Shown here one piece after another: positions 61,822-64,000 of a stretch of 64,000 nt of DNA (its first letter is position 1; each line of letters starts with the position of its first letter). The stretch comes from Ignavibacterium sp. (lineage in GTDB: Bacteria; Bacteroidota; Ignavibacteria; Ignavibacteriales; Ignavibacteriaceae), in contig JAVSMP010000001.1 of the NCBI GenBank assembly GCA_032027145.1, forward strand, positions 1,330,903 to 1,394,902. Direction: 5' to 3'. Both the position numbers and the translations under genes were made by a program. A model generated the notes under the pieces. It had not been told where the DNA came from and did not search any database. It saw only the letters and a program-made list of their open reading frames with translations.

Positions 61822-62361
61822 ATGATAATAAAAATGTTCGTTGGTTTAATACTGCTTATTAACTCAGTTACAGTTAATAATTCTGTTGAATATTCTAAAC
61901 TATCAAAGACAGATGATTTATCAGTTATTATAAATCTTATTGATCGAAAGGCACCAGATTTTTCTTTGAAATCTGTTGATGGCAAAGTAGTTAAGTTTTC
62001 TGATTTTAAAAATAAAATCGTGATAGTTGATTTTTGGGCAACTTGGTGCCCGCCCTGCAGAAGAGGAATTCCGGATTTAATCTCCATTCAGAATGAATTT
62101 AAAAATGATGTTGTAATTATTGGTATTTCACTTGACGGAGATAAGACAATTAAAGATGTTCCGGGATTTATTAAAGATTATGGGATAAATTATCCTGTTG
62201 TGTATGGAGATGAAAAGACGGTTATTGCTTATGGCGGCATTGAAGCAATTCCTACTTCTTTTGTGATTGATAAAAAAGGCAATATAGTTGATCAGCACGT
62301 TGGTTTGGTTGATAAAAATGTTTATGTAAATAAGATAAAGGAATTACTTAAGAAGAAGTAA
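61822..62361 (+). CDS. TlpA-like periplasmic thioredoxin
   Basis: The 179-residue product has an N-terminal membrane/signal segment (MFVGLILLINSVTVNNSV) and a thioredoxin fold with WCPPC (C76-C79) and the cis-Pro region AIPTSFVIDKKG. TlpA/ResA-type proteins reduce disulfides outside the cytoplasmic membrane, for example in cytochrome c maturation. AAAGGA precedes the ATG. The substrate is unknown. Confidence 0.88.
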   Translation: MIIKMFVGLILLINSVTVNNSVEYSKLSKTDDLSVIINLIDRKAPDFSLKSVDGKVVKFSDFKNKIVIVDFWATWCPPCRRGIPDLISIQNEFKNDVVIIGISLDGDKTIKDVPGFIKDYGINYPVVYGDEKTVIAYGGIEAIPTSFVIDKKGNIVDQHVGLVDKNVYVNKIKELLKKK

Positions 62362-62383
62362 TCACCAGTATTTAAAAATAAAA

Positions 62384-62418
62384 AATCCTTATTCATAAAA
62401 AACGAATAAGGATTTTTT
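62384..62418. terminator. Bidirectional terminator between the thioredoxin and PorV/PorQ-like genes
   Basis: AATCCTTATTC (62384-62394) pairs with GAATAAGGATT (62404-62414), with T run on one side and A run on the other, so it can end both convergent genes. Confidence 0.85.
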
Positions 62419-62445
62419 TTGATCCGTTTTGTGAAGTGAGAAATT

Positions 62446-63483
62446 TTATAAACCATCTCTTAAAAATCTTGGTTCTTCCAATGTAAGCATTACAGAAATC
62501 CTGTGTGAATCATCCAATCTCTCAATAGCAGACTCATTAAATCTGGCAAATGAATAATCAATATTCAGTTTAGGTAATTTAACACCGGCGCCAACTGTAA
62601 ATTGTTTAACATCGTTATAACCGCCTCTGATATATATGAGATTTTTGAATGTATATTCAAATCCTGCATGCATATCAAAACTAACCGGACCTAAATTAAA
62701 GTTGGAAGCAAATTGTCTGTTTTCAAACCTAATATCAAAATCTAATGCAGGCATTAAATAACCACCCAAAAATTCAGCTACTTTATAAGCTGCGCCAATT
62801 TTAAGAGTAGGTGAAACAAGCTCGTTTCTACCTGTATTCCACGCTATCAAAGTAGTGGTTGCATCCTGCAGGTTTGCGCCAAGAAAGAGATTTTCCATTG
62901 GGATATAATAAGCTCCTACATCAAAACCTATTCCTGTTGCACCAAACTCTGCCAAGTCTCTTCTTATAATTTTTGCATTAACTCCCCAATAAAAATCCTC
63001 TGATTGTCTTTTTGCAAATGTAAGATAAAAAGCCCAATCCTGGTTGCTGAATTCAGTAATTCTGGAATAGTCTAATCTATCATCATTTATATCAATAATG
63101 CCATCGCCGTTTGCATCAATAAGAGCATTTCTCGTATCTGGTATTCCATCAACACCCAATCTCATTGCACTTACTCCAAAACTCATATCACCCTGAAATG
63201 GAATAGCAACTGAACCGTAATCATAATTTACAAGATTTCCGAATTGCTCCGAATGCATCAATGCAAGCTGTGGATAATTCAGGTTTGCAAGCCCTGCAGG
63301 ATTGTAATAACCGGATGTAACATCATTAGCAACAGCAACAAAAGCCCCTCCCATACCAAGAGCTCTGCCTCCAACGCCAAGCGCCATAAACTCACCGGCG
63401 TATTTTGCAATTACTGTTTGTGCATTTATTGTTGAAGCAATAAAAAGTAATGATGAGATTATTAAAAATGATTTTTTTAGCAT
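62446..63483 (-). CDS. PorV/PorQ-family outer-membrane protein
   Basis: The 345-residue product has a signal peptide (SFLIISSLLFIASTINAQ) followed by the family start (GEFMALGVGGRALGMGGAFV, with VANDVTSGYYNPAGLA), FadL-like barrel strands, and C-terminal RISVMLTLEEPRFL. Members of this family include the T9SS shuttle PorV and PorQ; similar proteins of unknown role are abundant in Ignavibacteria. A T9SS role fits the two sorting-domain enzymes in the window but is not shown. AGGAGA precedes the ATG. Confidence 0.8.
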   Translation of the reverse strand: MLKKSFLIISSLLFIASTINAQTVIAKYAGEFMALGVGGRALGMGGAFVAVANDVTSGYYNPAGLANLNYPQLALMHSEQFGNLVNYDYGSVAIPFQGDMSFGVSAMRLGVDGIPDTRNALIDANGDGIIDINDDRLDYSRITEFSNQDWAFYLTFAKRQSEDFYWGVNAKIIRRDLAEFGATGIGFDVGAYYIPMENLFLGANLQDATTTLIAWNTGRNELVSPTLKIGAAYKVAEFLGGYLMPALDFDIRFENRQFASNFNLGPVSFDMHAGFEYTFKNLIYIRGGYNDVKQFTVGAGVKLPKLNIDYSFARFNESAIERLDDSHRISVMLTLEEPRFLRDGL

Positions 63484-63633
63484 ATACTAAATCTCCTGTC
63501 AGCAAAGGTTATAAACTTGGTTGAGAAAATTAGCAATCTACGTGTTAATGTCAAGGCTAAATTATTTAGAGGAAGAGCTTGTCTTCAATCTGAATACAAA
63601 AATATTTCAAAAACTTTCGCTGATTGACAATTA

Positions 63634-64000
63634 TTACTTTACTTTTCCCTGATTAGCAACTGCTGCTGCAGCTTTTGCTATTTCTTCCTGATTGCCAAGA
63701 TAATAATTTCTTATTGATTTTAGGTTTGAATCCAGTTCATAAACTAAGGGAATTCCTGTCGGAATATTCAGTTCCACTATATCCTTTTCAGAAACATTAT
63801 CAAGATATTTTAATAATGCCCTCAGACTGTTCCCGTGTGCAGTTATCAATACTTTTTTACCTGATTTGACCATTGGTGAAATTGTATTTTCCCAATAGGG
63901 AACAAAACGTGCAACTGTATCTTTTAAACATTCTGTTAATGGAAGTTCATTCTCTTTCAATTCGGCATAACGTGGATCTTTGCCAGGGAATCTGTCATCA
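63634..64000 (-). CDS. gpmA: 2,3-bisphosphoglycerate-dependent phosphoglycerate mutase, C-terminal part (partial)
   Basis: The visible 121 residues are the C-terminal half of Gpm[35 protein letters not shown], and the second catalytic His block [18 protein letters not shown], ending in [10 protein letters not shown]. The enzyme interconverts 2- and 3-phosphoglycerate in glycolysis. The start lies beyond the window. Confidence 0.93.
   Translation of the reverse strand, partial: DDRFPGKDPRYAELKENELPLTECLKDTVARFVPYWENTISPMVKSGKKVLITAHGNSLRALLKYLDNVSEKDIVELNIPTGIPLVYELDSNLKSIRNYYLGNQEEIAKAAAAVANQGKVK

Overview
The window is a 64 kb, AT-rich stretch of a Bacteroidota/Chlorobiota-type chromosome, most like the Ignavibacteria. 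Two secreted enzymes (M6 protease, GH44 glycosidase) end in type IX secretion (T9SS) sorting domains with the YPNPFNPS motif. A PorV/PorQ-type barrel and a PorL/PorM-like gene pair are also present, in a genome that nonetheless carries a complete diderm flagellar cluster. The species-level guess is inference from these features.

Region 1 (1-39.7 kb) is one flagellar supercluster, almost all on the + strand with many 1-11 bp gene overlaps. It runs fliG(end)-fliH-fliI-fliJ-motE-like-fliK-flgD-TIGR02530-flgE, then a convergent T9SS M6 protease. It continues fliL-fliM-fliN-fliO-fliP-fliQ-fliR-flhB-flhA-flhF-flhG, then a small membrane protein, fliA, two HDOD proteins, a degenerate histidine kinase, a small membrane protein and flgF-G-A-H-I-J-N-K-L. 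It ends with a first motA/motB pair, fliW-csrA, a REC-HPt protein, a second motA/motB pair, two receiver proteins and an unknown gene. Together these cover the export gate and ATPase, C-ring, hook-length control, rod, P and L rings, hook, junction proteins, two stators, placement GTPase/ATPase, sigma-28 and the CsrA/FliW switch. fliE/fliF, flgB/flgC, flagellin, cap, MCP, cheA and rpoN are not seen.

Region 2 (39.7-51.5 kb) is an island of five large PAS-rich histidine kinases, two of them hybrids. Its promoters look like those of the flagellar genes: -24/-12 (sigma-54 type) elements at 41693 and 43465 and -35/-10 (sigma-28 type) elements at 38981 and 48995. The best -24/-12 match (21408) lies just before the fliA operon, suggesting a sigma-54 to FliA to sensor-kinase hierarchy.

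Region 3 (51.7-64 kb) is accessory and housekeeping: the GH44 enzyme; tRNA-Ser(UGA) followed by three identical 323-bp units, each encoding a GIY-YIG nuclease and carrying a remodelled copy of the 5' half of that tRNA; hisN-like phosphatase; a possible PorL/PorM/outer-membrane operon; a GH13 enzyme; a TlpA-type thioredoxin; a PorV/PorQ-like barrel; and the end of gpmA.

The most unusual items are the triplicated tRNA-Ser/GIY-YIG cassette, a FlgL carrying a hook-protein (FlaE/D2-like) domain, the PorL/PorM-like operon, a CsrA-type hairpin over the flgE ribosome binding site, and the promoter network linking fliA with the kinase island.
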